64,000 nt of DNA from Clostridium bovifaecis (lineage in GTDB: Bacteria > Bacillota > Clostridia > Clostridiales > Clostridiaceae): positions 2,077,249 through 2,141,248 of the forward strand of contig CP046522.1 in NCBI GenBank assembly GCA_009738435.1. Direction: 5' to 3'. Within the stretch, counting starts at the first letter, position 1. Each line of letters begins with the position of its first letter. The position numbers were made by a program, and so were the translations under genes. The notes beneath the pieces are model-generated. The model was not told the DNA's origin. It made no database searches and saw nothing but the letters and a program-made list of their open reading frames with translations. Shown here piece after piece: positions 53,376 through 61,640 of this stretch.

Positions 53376-54896
53376 ATGTATAAGGAATTTGAAAGTATAG
53401 AAAACTTAGAAAAGATAATGCCAGATTCAAATGAATTTGTAGTGGAAAAAATTAAAAAATTAAATAAGCTTTATGAATTGGGAGTTAACCCATATCCTTA
53501 TAGCTACAAAGACATAACGCATACTAAGGACATTTGTGATAACTTTGAAAATATAAAAAAAGAACAAGAATTCACATTGGCAGGAAGAGTCATGCTAATA
53601 AGAAGGATGGGAAATGCTACATTTGCCAATATTATAGATGAAAAAGGAAGCATACAAATATTCTTCAGTAAGAAGCTATTGGGCGCTGAAGGTTATGAAA
53701 TCTTAAAATTAATTGATATAGGAGATATTATTGGAGTTGATGGAACTGTATTTAAGACCAAGACAGGTGAAATCACTATTAGGGTAAATCAGTTTGTACT
53801 ATTATCAAAGTCCATTAGAACACTTCCAGAAAAATATCACGGTATTCAAGATGCTGACTTAAGGCAAAGACATCGTTCATTAGATATGATAATGAATGAG
53901 GGTGTTAAAGAACGATTTATCAAACGTTCAAAAGCAATAACGGCTGTTAGGGAATATTTAAACAATTTGAATTTTATTGAAGCGGATACCCCTGTTCTGG
54001 ATACCAAATACGGCGGAGGAGAAGCAAAACCATTTACAACCTTTGTTAACGCATTAGATTGCAATGTATATATGAATGTTTCTCCAGAATTATATTTGAA
54101 AAGACTTATAGTGGGAGGAATCGAAAGAGTTTATACCTTTGCAAGAGCTTTTAGAAATGAGGGAATTGACAGAACACATTATCCAGAATTCAGCTTGTTT
54201 GAATGCTATATGTCTTATGCTGACTATAATGACATGATGGAACTTATGGAGAATATATATGAATATGTATTTAATAAAATTAACGGAACAACAAAGATTC
54301 AGTATGGAGACGTAGAAATTGATTTTAAAGCTCCATGGAAGAGAGAAAAGATGTGTGATCTTGTAAAAAAGGATACAGGAATTGATGTTAATACACTTAC
54401 CAAGGAAGAAATTATTAAGTGCATTAAAGATAATGATCTCTTAGTAGAAAGCCAAAGCGAAGGATTAGTTATCGATAAATGCTCTAAGGGCGAACTAATA
54501 GTTAATTTATTTGAAGAGTATTCTGAAAAGAAGCTAATTCAACCAACCTTTGTTATAGACTTTCCAAAAGAATCTTCTCCACTTTGTAAAAGCCATAGGG
54601 ATAACCCAGATTTAATTGAAAGATTTGAACCTTATGCTTATGGTGTTGAACTTGGGAACGCTTATTCAGAACTCAATGACCCATTGAAGCAAAGAATTCT
54701 TTTGCATGAACAAGCGTCAAAACTAAGAGCAGGACTTGAAACAGGTAGTCCAATGGATGAAGAATTCGCTGTTGCTATCGATACTGCAATGCCACCTACT
54801 GGGGGATTAGGAATAGGTATTGATAGAATGATAATGTTCCTTACTGGTTCTTATACCATAAAAGACGTTATCGCATTTCCTCTAATTAAAAGATAA
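53376..54896 (+). CDS. lysS: Lysyl-tRNA synthetase, class II
   Basis: 506 residues, all class II LysRS motifs: OB-fold anticodon domain (LAGRVMLIRRMGNATFANI), motif 1 region, motif 2 FRNEGIDRTHYPEFSLFECY near 268-287 and motif 3 GGLGIGIDRMIMFLTG near 475-490. It attaches lysine to tRNA-Lys in the cytoplasm. Control by a T-box suggests a stress-inducible or second copy, because housekeeping clostridial lysS is usually not T-box regulated. GGTGGTATAGCTAAA precedes the ATG. Confidence 0.95.
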   Translation: MYKEFESIENLEKIMPDSNEFVVEKIKKLNKLYELGVNPYPYSYKDITHTKDICDNFENIKKEQEFTLAGRVMLIRRMGNATFANIIDEKGSIQIFFSKKLLGAEGYEILKLIDIGDIIGVDGTVFKTKTGEITIRVNQFVLLSKSIRTLPEKYHGIQDADLRQRHRSLDMIMNEGVKERFIKRSKAITAVREYLNNLNFIEADTPVLDTKYGGGEAKPFTTFVNALDCNVYMNVSPELYLKRLIVGGIERVYTFARAFRNEGIDRTHYPEFSLFECYMSYADYNDMMELMENIYEYVFNKINGTTKIQYGDVEIDFKAPWKREKMCDLVKKDTGIDVNTLTKEEIIKCIKDNDLLVESQSEGLVIDKCSKGELIVNLFEEYSEKKLIQPTFVIDFPKESSPLCKSHRDNPDLIERFEPYAYGVELGNAYSELNDPLKQRILLHEQASKLRAGLETGSPMDEEFAVAIDTAMPPTGGLGIGIDRMIMFLTGSYTIKDVIAFPLIKR

Positions 54897-54927
54897 TAAT
54901 AAAGTAATATATATAATATAAACAAAA

Positions 54928-54966
54928 GGACTCATATCACTAATAAAAAATGTTGATATAAGTCCT
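54928..54966 (+). terminator. Hairpin after lysS
   Basis: AAGGACTCATATCA pairs with TGATATAAGTCCTT with one mismatch. It lies 30 bases after the stop and probably ends the lysS transcript. Confidence 0.65.
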
Positions 54967-55019
54967 TCTGTTATAATATGTTATCTTACCATCATTTTCA
55001 ATAGTATTAAACCATAATT

Positions 55020-55442
55020 CACTGCTCTGAGCCATAACTAGATAATATTTCTCACATTACATATATTACCTCTCTAGTACTTACAACTGTTATTCTGTAG
55101 CTCTGTCTCTTTCATTCCTGTTCGTCCCTCACACGAATCGCAGGTCCACAGCCAGCTAAACTTAATGGGCTGCTGCGCCCCAAACCCAGCAGAGAGCAAG
55201 GAAGTTTTGTACAAGCTTATCATGGTACCCACACTACTTCATACATAAAAATCAATGTCTTTAAGAAAGTCCTTCTAAACAAACGCCCTACTGGCCATCA
55301 TAAGCTAGCCCAAAACAAAAGATTAAAAGTAGAAGAAGCACCTACTCAAAATACAGTAAGTACTACACTGTGCAGCCTTTCAGGTGGACAGCCCCTGGGG
55401 AGTCCACTTTATACAAGCTTTAAACCCCAAAGCTTGTATAAA
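55020..55442 (-). other. Non-coding, GC-richer region; candidate large RNA
   Basis: About 420 bases without open frames and clearly richer in G and C than the neighbourhood. Minus-strand features: hairpin TTATACAAGCTTT/AAAGCTTGTATAA (55410-55442), GTGGACTCCCC/GGGGCTGTCCAC, GGGGCGCAGCAGCCC, CCTGCGATTCGTGTGAGGGA and TGAGGGACGAACAGGAATGA. The look is that of a conserved structured RNA, but no known family could be assigned from memory. Confidence 0.45.
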
Positions 55443-55484
55443 GCTGTATTACTACAATTTAACTCTACAGCATTCCTATAGGGT

Positions 55485-55616
55485 CCTCTTCAGGGTATTC
55501 CTCTAGGGTATGCCCAACTTCGCCAAACAAACCCACTCCTTTTGCGAAATACACAAGCCCTAAAACCAGGGCTTTCCTACTTCGCAAAAGTTTTGTTTAG
55601 CTAAATTGGGCTGGAA
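55485..55616. repeat. Structured repeat, copy B (partner at 31470-31598)
   Basis: Reverse complement: ATTCCAGCCCAATTTAGCTA, AACAAAACTTTTGCGAAGTA, AGGGCTTGTGTATTTCGCAA, TTGTTTGGCGAAGTTGGGCA, then CTAGAGGAATACCCTGAAGA. Nearly every block matches copy A in the opposite orientation, with a few changes that keep base pairing (TTGCGAA/TTCGCAA). The two copies bound the defence island. Confidence 0.75.
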
Positions 55617-55708
55617 TAATATAAATTCTAAAATTCTTTCCATATAGCCTAAAAAGTTCATATATAAAGGTTAAATACAAGAATTTTAATTAAGGGAAGG
55701 TGAAACTC

Positions 55709-55939
55709 ATGGAAGAAGAACTTTTCAAACTAGCTTCAAGTCAAGGTATATGGGCAACTCTCGCAGTAGCACTTATATTTTATATATTGAAGGCCCAGGA
55801 AAAACGTGATGCTAAGCAGGAAGAAAGAGAAAAGAACTATCAAAACATAATAGAAAAGCTTACGGAAAAATTCAACATTGTAGAAGAGGTAAAAAAGGAT
55901 GTTGAAGAGATTAAGGATAAATTAATAGTAAGAAACTAG
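55709..55939 (+). CDS. BhlA/UviB-family holin-like protein
   Basis: 76 residues from ATG 55709 (GGAAGGTG six bases upstream; the GTG at 55700 is within it). One N-terminal transmembrane helix (GIWATLAVALIFYIL), a charged hinge KAQEKRDAKQEERE, then a C-terminal amphipathic helix with KKDVEEIKDKL. BhlA/UviB proteins are holin-like and linked to bacteriocin release. Confidence 0.9.
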   Translation: MEEELFKLASSQGIWATLAVALIFYILKAQEKRDAKQEEREKNYQNIIEKLTEKFNIVEEVKKDVEEIKDKLIVRN

Positions 55940-56059
55940 ACAGTACCTTTTAAAAATTCATATATATTAAAGATTACTCTTCATTTTTAGATAAAACTTT
56001 ACAAGTCAAAGTTTTATCTCATATATATATTTGAAAACAAAATGAAGGGAGGTATTTTC

Positions 56060-56281
56060 ATGATTGAATCAACAGTTTTAAAAAGCAGTATGACTCTACG
56101 CTATGTAGCTGGACAAGATGATAACGGAAAAGATGTTTTTAAAACCCAGACCTTTAGTAATTTAAGAGCTAATGCACTAGATGAAGATATTTTCGCTGTT
56201 GGAACTACTTTATCAACTGTGTTAGCTGCTGGAAGTGCTGAAGTCCATAAAAAGGACGATTCTCTCATAACAAATGCATAG
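56060..56281 (+). CDS. DUF1659-family protein
   Basis: 73 residues from ATG 56060 (AAGGGAGG upstream). It matches DUF1659: LRYVAGQDDNGKDVFKTQTF and SNLRANALDEDIFAVGTTL. Small cytosolic proteins of this family are always seen beside DUF2922, as here. Function unknown. Confidence 0.88.
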   Translation: MIESTVLKSSMTLRYVAGQDDNGKDVFKTQTFSNLRANALDEDIFAVGTTLSTVLAAGSAEVHKKDDSLITNA

Positions 56282-56293
56282 GAGGTGTAATGA

Positions 56294-56506
56294 ATGAAAG
56301 TACTTGTTATGACTTTTTTAACTGATCAAGGAAAAAAAGCTTCTCTAAGAATTAAAGATGTTAAAGATACCTTAGATGAATTAAGTGTTGTAAGTGTAAT
56401 GGATACTATAATAGAAAAAAATATCTTTGTCACTACCGCTGGTGCTTTAGCTATTAAGGACTCCGCAGAGATATTAGAAACAACAACAGAAGTTCTCAAC
56501 ATATAA
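56294..56506 (+). CDS. DUF2922-family protein
   Basis: 70 residues that match DUF2922: MKVLVMTFLTDQGKKASLRI, KDVKDTLDELSV, then IIEKNIFVTTAGALAIKDSA. GGAGGTG precedes the ATG and the gap after DUF1659 is 12 bases, so both form one operon, ended by the hairpin that follows. Confidence 0.9.
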   Translation: MKVLVMTFLTDQGKKASLRIKDVKDTLDELSVVSVMDTIIEKNIFVTTAGALAIKDSAEILETTTEVLNI

Positions 56507-56508
56507 TC

Positions 56509-56540
56509 AGATGGCTGCATGTGCAGCCATCTTTCTTTAA
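56509..56540 (+). terminator. Rho-independent terminator after DUF2922
   Basis: AGATGGCTGC pairs with GCAGCCATCT across ATGT, followed by TTCTTT, just past the DUF2922 stop. Confidence 0.9.
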
Positions 56541-56552
56541 GGGGGTAAGAAT

Positions 56553-56990
56553 TTGGGAAATAAAAATTTTAAGAATTTTAGAAATAAAGAATTTAAGAAT
56601 TTTGATTCCGTAGAAGAATTATCTATATCTGAAGTAGAAACTGAAAAAGACAATATTTGCTTTGATACCAATGGAATCGAAATATTAACTGGTGAAGATA
56701 TTAATTTTACCAATGCGAAGGTAGAAAAGCAGTTTTCTTTTAATACACAGTCAGTGCCTGTATTAAATGTGAATCTAAAAGATGATGACTTCGTAAAGCT
56801 AAATATAAATTCAGTAGAAGCAGTGCAAGAAAGCCTTACAGTAAAGCGGAGCTACACTCTAAGGCCATCAACGGTTAAAATGCTTCAAGAGCTTAAAGTT
56901 TTTATTTATGATGATCCCTACATAAAATACAATGATATTGTGGATGCTGCTATTAGATTTTTTTATGAGTTTAAGAAGAAAGGGATGTGA
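56553..56990 (+). CDS. Hypothetical protein with ribbon-helix-helix-like C-terminus
   Basis: 145 residues from TTG 56553 behind AAGGGGG. Residues 1-100 are acidic, Asn/Phe-rich (KNFKNFRNKEFKNF repeats near the start). The C-terminal 45 residues, SYTLRPSTVKMLQELKVFIY and YNDIVDAAIRFFYEF, look like an RHH/Arc-type DNA-binding fold. It may be a plasmid-partition-like or regulatory protein. It follows the DUF1659-DUF2922 block. Confidence 0.65.
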   Translation: MGNKNFKNFRNKEFKNFDSVEELSISEVETEKDNICFDTNGIEILTGEDINFTNAKVEKQFSFNTQSVPVLNVNLKDDDFVKLNINSVEAVQESLTVKRSYTLRPSTVKMLQELKVFIYDDPYIKYNDIVDAAIRFFYEFKKKGM

Positions 56991-57117
56991 ATATCTACCT
57001 TGATAACTTTTAAAGTCAGTATTTTTTATGTCTTATTCCCTCGTCCTTTCTTTTAATATGAGTGAGCTTAATGGAGCATATTCTTATCTTGCATCTTAAA
57101 ATAATTCACCATTATAC

Positions 57118-57645
57118 TTATTTTGCTGGTTTCTCTGCTACAATTTTAAAATTAGTTGCTGAGGCAGATTCTTCATATAAAAAAATAATTTTATAATTAA
57201 TTACTTCGTTAGTATCAATTTTACGAATAGATGTTGTTACCGCTCCATCCCCAACATAGGTTAACTGGCTGTTATCAGCAATTTCATAAGTTTTTACACC
57301 CTCTACTTCATTTACCGCAAAGCATACTTCTTGGCTCAAATCTCCTAAAATAAAAGCCAAATTGCTACTATTATTTTTCTTTTTATCGTAAAAAGAGATA
57401 ATCGCATTTAGCATTGGTATTTTATTATCGTTCACTAAGACATAATCAGTGATTTCGCAGTTGTTAAAATCTTTATATTTCTTAAAGGTTTCTATAGCAT
57501 CATCTTTGGTATATTTCTTTTCTACTGATGTTTGTGGATTTAGTGAAGAATCTGACTTTGTCAATGCATTTTGGGTAGTATCAGAACATCCTATTAGGGT
57601 TACAATCAAAGTAATCGCTAAAATTAAACTTAAAGTCTTTTTCAT
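57118..57645 (-). CDS. Predicted lipoprotein
   Basis: 175 residues with a lipoprotein signal: MKKTLSLILAITLIVTLIGC (lipobox LIGC, Cys 20). The mature part starts SDTTQNALTKSD and continues as a small alpha/beta domain (DDAIETFKKYKDFNNCEITD, NAIISFYDKKK). It would be anchored outside the membrane. No family recognised; GGGGGATAGGATAAA is the ribosome region. Confidence 0.8.
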   Translation of the reverse strand: MKKTLSLILAITLIVTLIGCSDTTQNALTKSDSSLNPQTSVEKKYTKDDAIETFKKYKDFNNCEITDYVLVNDNKIPMLNAIISFYDKKKNNSSNLAFILGDLSQEVCFAVNEVEGVKTYEIADNSQLTYVGDGAVTTSIRKIDTNEVINYKIIFLYEESASATNFKIVAEKPAK

Positions 57646-58085
57646 GATTTTATCCTATCCCCCTGATAAATTTTTAAATATCTATAATTATTCATACACC
57701 CTAAGTTCACAATTAATAAACAATATATTACACATATTCATTATACCAAATTATTACTTTAACTTCATTTATCTACAGCATTTAATCAATATTTTACTCC
57801 TGAATTACACTCGATTAACTTATTATAAGATTATAAGGTATAAACTTGCAGTTCTAAAATTCAGACAGATTAAAAGATCTCAGGAAAATTAAGGGCTACT
57901 CCCAAGGTTTATGATATACCACCTATCCCTTACTTCTTACTTATTACTCATTAATTATTATTTATTACTTATTATTTATTACTTATTTACTCCCTAGCCC
58001 CTTGAAAGGTGTTTCCAAGCACCTTATAAGCCCCTCTTAAGGGGCTATAAAACCATTAAATTCAATAATTTATAGGCTAAAATAC
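57646..58085. other. Intergenic region with a TTATTA-type simple repeat
   Basis: AT-rich DNA without a gene. At 57938-57988 the sequence is a run of TTATTACTTATTATTTATTA-like units. Two hairpins follow: AAGGTGTTTCCAAGCACCTT (58007-58026) and AGCCCCTCTTAAGGGGCT (about 58030-58047). Confidence 0.5.
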
Positions 58086-58116
58086 AAAAATGAAGAGCAA
58101 TATGCCCTTCATTTTC
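58086..58116 (-). terminator. Terminator of the DnaD-like gene
   Basis: On the minus strand AAATGAAG pairs with CTTCATTT, followed by TTTG and T-rich DNA, 20 bases past the stop at 58136. Confidence 0.7.
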
Positions 58117-58135
58117 AATATCCCCTATTATTTCT

Positions 58136-59028
58136 TTAATCTTCCTTGTCCCATCCTAAAAGCTTTTTTTCCAATTCATTATAATCATACTCCCTTTGGC
58201 TCCCATAATTAAAGCTATCTTTTTTATTTCTCTTCTTCTTATCCCACTCTTGTCTATAGGCCTTAACCTTATCTGGAGTATTTACACCTTTTGCCTTCCA
58301 GCTCTCCAGTATCTTTTCAATATATCTTATATTCTTCACATTTCTGTTAACTGCTTCTTCTATGGCAAGGACTATAACACTACAATTATAGTCTTTACCC
58401 CAATTCACAATTCTTTTATGCTCCATAGGTGTAAGAGGATGTATATTACTTTTGAATATATTAATTACATGATTTATATCCTGTACATTAGCGTCTAAAG
58501 ACCCTTTAATACTAGAAATTCCAGTTCTCTCATTAACACTTGTAGTATTTAAGGATGCTTTTGAATTGTTTACCTCTTCTACATCACTCTCTTTAGAAAA
58601 ATTTACAATCACATCCTCCATACCACTAAATAACTTATCTACTTTTAAATCCAGGGTATTACACTGATGATACATAATATTTATAAATTCATTATTTTTA
58701 ATACCTTTAATTTCTCTATTTACACACTTTATTGCATTTGGGCTGCTTGGCTCATTAAACTTAATCCAATTTATTATCATTATCTCTTTTGTTTCGTCAC
58801 AATAATATATTTTTTATAATCTATAAATCTTCTTAATAGTTTGTCTACTGTTTCTCTATTGTAGCCTGTTTGAGTTTCAATTATTCTCTTTGGCAGCTCA
58901 TAAATTCCACATTGAGCAGTGTGAGGATTAGTCATAAGGTATAGGTAAAAATACTTTTCTTCAGGCGTAAGATCTAAGACAAAGCCATCATTCCAAAAAT
59001 CAGTATGTAGTTGTCTGTACTTTGCCAT
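58136..59028 (-). pseudogene. DnaD-domain phage replication protein, one frameshift
   Basis: The first frame (59028-58780) has the phage replisome organiser N-terminus, KYRQLHTDFWNDGFVLDLTP and EEKYFYLYLMTNPHTAQCGI. The second frame (58780-58136) holds the DnaD C-domain (NIFKSNIHPLTPMEHKRIVN, IAIEEAV-type helix, VKNIRYIEKILESWKAKGVN). They join as KKIYYCDETKEIMIINWIKF if the A6 run at 58806-58811 region had one more A. DnaD proteins load the helicase at phage origins. It is upstream-adjacent to the Xis/HTH genes on the same strand. Confidence 0.8.
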
Positions 59029-59106
59029 CTTCCCTCCTCCTCGATTTTAAGCTTACAAATTAAGTATTTCTATTTTACTAACCTTCATTTTAAATCTATA
59101 GCTTTG

Positions 59107-59316
59107 TTAAAAGGTTAGTTCTCTTATATTATCTAAATCTGATAAATCTTTTCCATTAAATTCTTTCAAAAATTTTAATAATGTTGTTCTTGTTATTTTA
59201 AGCCTATCTAACTTTAGGGCCACTAAAAGTCTTTTTCGGATTAAATCATATACAGTATTTTTATTTACCTTTAAAATTGCTGCGACTTCTTCTACAGTAT
59301 ATAAATACTCGTCCAT
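59107..59316 (-). CDS. Helix-turn-helix excisionase-type protein
   Basis: 69 residues: MDEYLYTVEEVAAILKVNKN and TVYDLIRKRLLVALKLDRLK, the HTH_17/Xis-like wing pattern, then TRTTLLKFLKEFN. Such proteins direct element excision or regulate early genes. GGGGGAGAAGTTT precedes the ATG. Confidence 0.85.
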   Translation of the reverse strand: MDEYLYTVEEVAAILKVNKNTVYDLIRKRLLVALKLDRLKITRTTLLKFLKEFNGKDLSDLDNIRELTF

Positions 59317-59340
59317 AAACTTCTCCCCCTTATCCTAAGA

Positions 59341-59565
59341 TTATTTAAGACTAAATATGTCTTCTACTTTAACATTGAAAACTCTAGCTATTGATATTTG
59401 ACTTCTCTTTCTTGGATAGTTTTTTCCTTTTTCCCAACTCCAGTACATCTTCTGAGTTGTGTTGCATTTCTCTGCTGCTTCTTCTTGGGTCCAATTATTA
59501 GCTACTCTTAAAACCTCTAACTTCTTATTCCAGGGTAAATCAGCAATCAATTTATTGATTATCAT
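59341..59565 (-). CDS. Small XRE/Cro-type regulator
   Basis: 74 residues: NKKLEVLRVANNWTQEEAAE then KCNTTQKMYWSWEKGKNYPR and RSQISIARVFNVKVEDIF, a helix-turn-helix_3 domain. Divergent from the larger XRE repressor, so it is a likely Cro-like partner. AAAAGGAGGTTAGCT precedes the ATG. Confidence 0.88.
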   Translation of the reverse strand: MIINKLIADLPWNKKLEVLRVANNWTQEEAAEKCNTTQKMYWSWEKGKNYPRKRSQISIARVFNVKVEDIFSLK

Positions 59566-59590
59566 AGCTAACCTCCTTTTGTAATATGAA

Positions 59591-59749
59591 AACGTTATTT
59601 ACGTTAATATAAATATAACATCTTTTTCCACTTGTAACAAATTGGTTTTTATTCATAATACTCAATATTTGTTAATTAATTCACATTTCGTTCATATTAT
59701 CTTCATTTACGTTATTTTATTGACATTTTAACGTTCTATACGTTATACT
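59591..59749. promoter_or_regulatory. Repressor operators and promoter between divergent XRE genes
   Basis: AACGTTATTTACGTT (59591-59605) and AACGTTCTATACGTT (59730-59744) are the same inverted repeat (AACGT-5-ACGTT), with an extra half site near 59707. The second lies between TTGACA (59720-59725) and TATACT (59744-59749), 18 bases apart, so binding would block the rightward promoter. The first lies near the leftward start. Confidence 0.75.
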
Positions 59750-59800
59750 GTATGTATATAACTATGTTTTTAATTTTTTACAGAAAAGAGGTAAAGTATT

Positions 59801-60343
59801 TTGGTGCTAACTAAAAAGGAATTAGGTAACTTGATAAAAGCAGCCCGAGAAATAAAATCAAAGCAAATCGGCAAAAGATACACTCAAAAGCTGCTGGCTA
59901 ATGATATTGGTAAATCTCAAAGTTATATCGGTGATATTGAATCTGGCAGAACCTACCCTAGCTTTGTAATATTAAATGCTATTGCTAAAGCTTGTGGTAT
60001 TCCTATGGGCTTCTTTGAAACTGATGAAAAAATCAATGAAAATATAGATAAGTTTGTTACTCTTCAACTCCAAAATTTAGAGAAAGAAGAAGTTTATAAA
60101 ATCAGAGAAGCAATCAAAAATGACCCTTCTGCAAAAATAAATCATGTTTATGATTATTTGCATGAAAATCAAGATAATCCATATATAACCCCACAACAAA
60201 TTGTAAAACATATGCTTATGCAGAAGTCTATAATGGATTTCTGTAAATTAGATGAAACTAGAATGATGGATGAAGATTTCCAAGACTTTTCAGAAGAAGT
60301 GTTAAGACAAATAGAACTTATCAGCTATAAATATAAAAAATAA
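59801..60343 (+). CDS. XRE-family phage-type repressor
   Basis: About 180 residues from TTG 59801 or GTG 59804 (AGAGGTAAAG upstream). The helix-turn-helix_3 domain spans 8-65: LIKAAREIKSKQIGKRYTQK, LLANDIGKSQSYIGDIESGR, TYPSFVILNAIAKACGI. The C-terminal 110 residues are helical, without a LexA-type protease, so it is a non-cleavable repressor or is induced otherwise. Transcribed toward the integrase. Confidence 0.88.
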   Translation: MVLTKKELGNLIKAAREIKSKQIGKRYTQKLLANDIGKSQSYIGDIESGRTYPSFVILNAIAKACGIPMGFFETDEKINENIDKFVTLQLQNLEKEEVYKIREAIKNDPSAKINHVYDYLHENQDNPYITPQQIVKHMLMQKSIMDFCKLDETRMMDEDFQDFSEEVLRQIELISYKYKK

Positions 60344-60414
60344 TTTAGCTTATACTTATAGTGTTACAACTATTACGCTTGTTTCACCAATTTATATATA
60401 AGGAGAGATACATT

Positions 60415-61554
60415 ATGAAAGGTAGCGTAAGAAAAAAGGGTAATTACTGGTATTATTGCTTTGATGTTGGAGTAGTTGATGGAAAGAGAAAACGTATTGA
60501 AAGGAAAGGAGGCTCTACTAAAAAAGAAGCTGAAAAAGCCCTTAGAAAAGCATTAGCTGAATTCGATAATTGCGGTTCCGTTATAGATGAGAGCAGTATT
60601 AGTGTAGCTGATTATTTTGACTATTGGTATAAGGAATATGTAACAATAAATTGCAAGTACAATACTCAGCTAAACTATGCTAGAGTAATAAGTCACCATA
60701 TAAAGCCTACACTCGGAATATATAAACTCAAATCACTGACTCCTGCTGTATTACAAGAATTTTTAAATAAAAAATACAGAAATGGTTTTGCTAAAAATAC
60801 TTTAGGAAACTTTTACGGTGTTCTTTCAGGAGCTTTAAAAAAAGCTGTATATCCTTATCAGCTTATAAAAGAGAATCCAATGACTTATGTAACTATGCCA
60901 AAATATAACAACTCCGTAACTGATAAAAATGATTTAAAAATAATTAACCTAGATGATTTTAACAAGATTATAACTAGATTTCCTAAAGGAAGTAACTTTT
61001 ATATTCCCCTTCAAATAGCATTTAATACAGGAATGAGAGCTGCAGAAGTTTGTGGTCTTACTTGGGACTGCGTAGATCTCGAGAAGAGAACAATTACTGT
61101 TGAGAAAATAATAATATATAAAGATAAAGAATGGGTCTTCGGAACTCCAAAAACTAAGAGTTCAAATAGAACTATTCTTATTGGTGATACATTATTAAAA
61201 ATACTTAAGTATCACAAGAAGAATCAAATGGAAAACAGATTAAAGTATGGCAAGTACTATACTGACAGTGATTTTGTATGCACTAAAGAAAATGGTGAAT
61301 TGCTATCTACAGATAGTTTAAAATATCTAAGTCGAGTGGTTAATTACGAGCTTAGAATAAACTTTAATTTCCACTCACTTAGACATACTCATGCAACTAT
61401 GCTCCTAGAAGCTGGAGCTAATATAAAAGATATTCAACAGCGTTTAGGCCATAGCAAACTTGCTACCACTATGGACACATATTCCCATGTTACTAACAAA
61501 CTAAAAATGGATAGCGTAGATAAGTTTGAATCTGTTATTTCTTCAATAAAATAG
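60415..61554 (+). CDS. int: Tyrosine recombinase (phage/ICE integrase)
   Basis: 379 residues from ATG 60415 (AAGGAGAG upstream). N-terminal arm-binding domain KGSVRKKGNYWYYCFDVG, core-binding region near 65-155, and the catalytic domain with Arg in GMRAAEVCGLTWDCVDLEKR, HSLRHTHATMLLEAGANI (His-x-x-Arg), LGHSKLATTMDTYSHVT with the second His and the Tyr nucleophile. It would integrate and, with the Xis-like protein, excise the element. Confidence 0.95.
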   Translation: MKGSVRKKGNYWYYCFDVGVVDGKRKRIERKGGSTKKEAEKALRKALAEFDNCGSVIDESSISVADYFDYWYKEYVTINCKYNTQLNYARVISHHIKPTLGIYKLKSLTPAVLQEFLNKKYRNGFAKNTLGNFYGVLSGALKKAVYPYQLIKENPMTYVTMPKYNNSVTDKNDLKIINLDDFNKIITRFPKGSNFYIPLQIAFNTGMRAAEVCGLTWDCVDLEKRTITVEKIIIYKDKEWVFGTPKTKSSNRTILIGDTLLKILKYHKKNQMENRLKYGKYYTDSDFVCTKENGELLSTDSLKYLSRVVNYELRINFNFHSLRHTHATMLLEAGANIKDIQQRLGHSKLATTMDTYSHVTNKLKMDSVDKFESVISSIK

Positions 61555-61555
61555 G

Positions 61556-61600
61556 CTTTCCGCCAAGTTTAAATTCACGTCGGAAAAATGGCGGAAAACC
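61556..61600. terminator. Hairpin between integrase and rlmD-type gene
   Basis: GGCTTTCCGCCA pairs with TGGCGGAAAACC with one mismatch over a 22-base loop. It separates convergent genes. It could also be part of an attachment site. Confidence 0.5.
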
Positions 61601-61640
61601 TAATTATATTTTCATACTAAAACTCTATGAACCCTCTATT

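Noticed and set aside
55100..55200. tRNA gene
   Set aside because: Phrases such as TTCGTCCC and CGAATCGCAGG look tRNA-like, but no cloverleaf with acceptor and anticodon stems could be built.
57938..57990. Possible coding or functional repeat
   Set aside because: Simple TTATTA-type low-complexity DNA without frame conservation.
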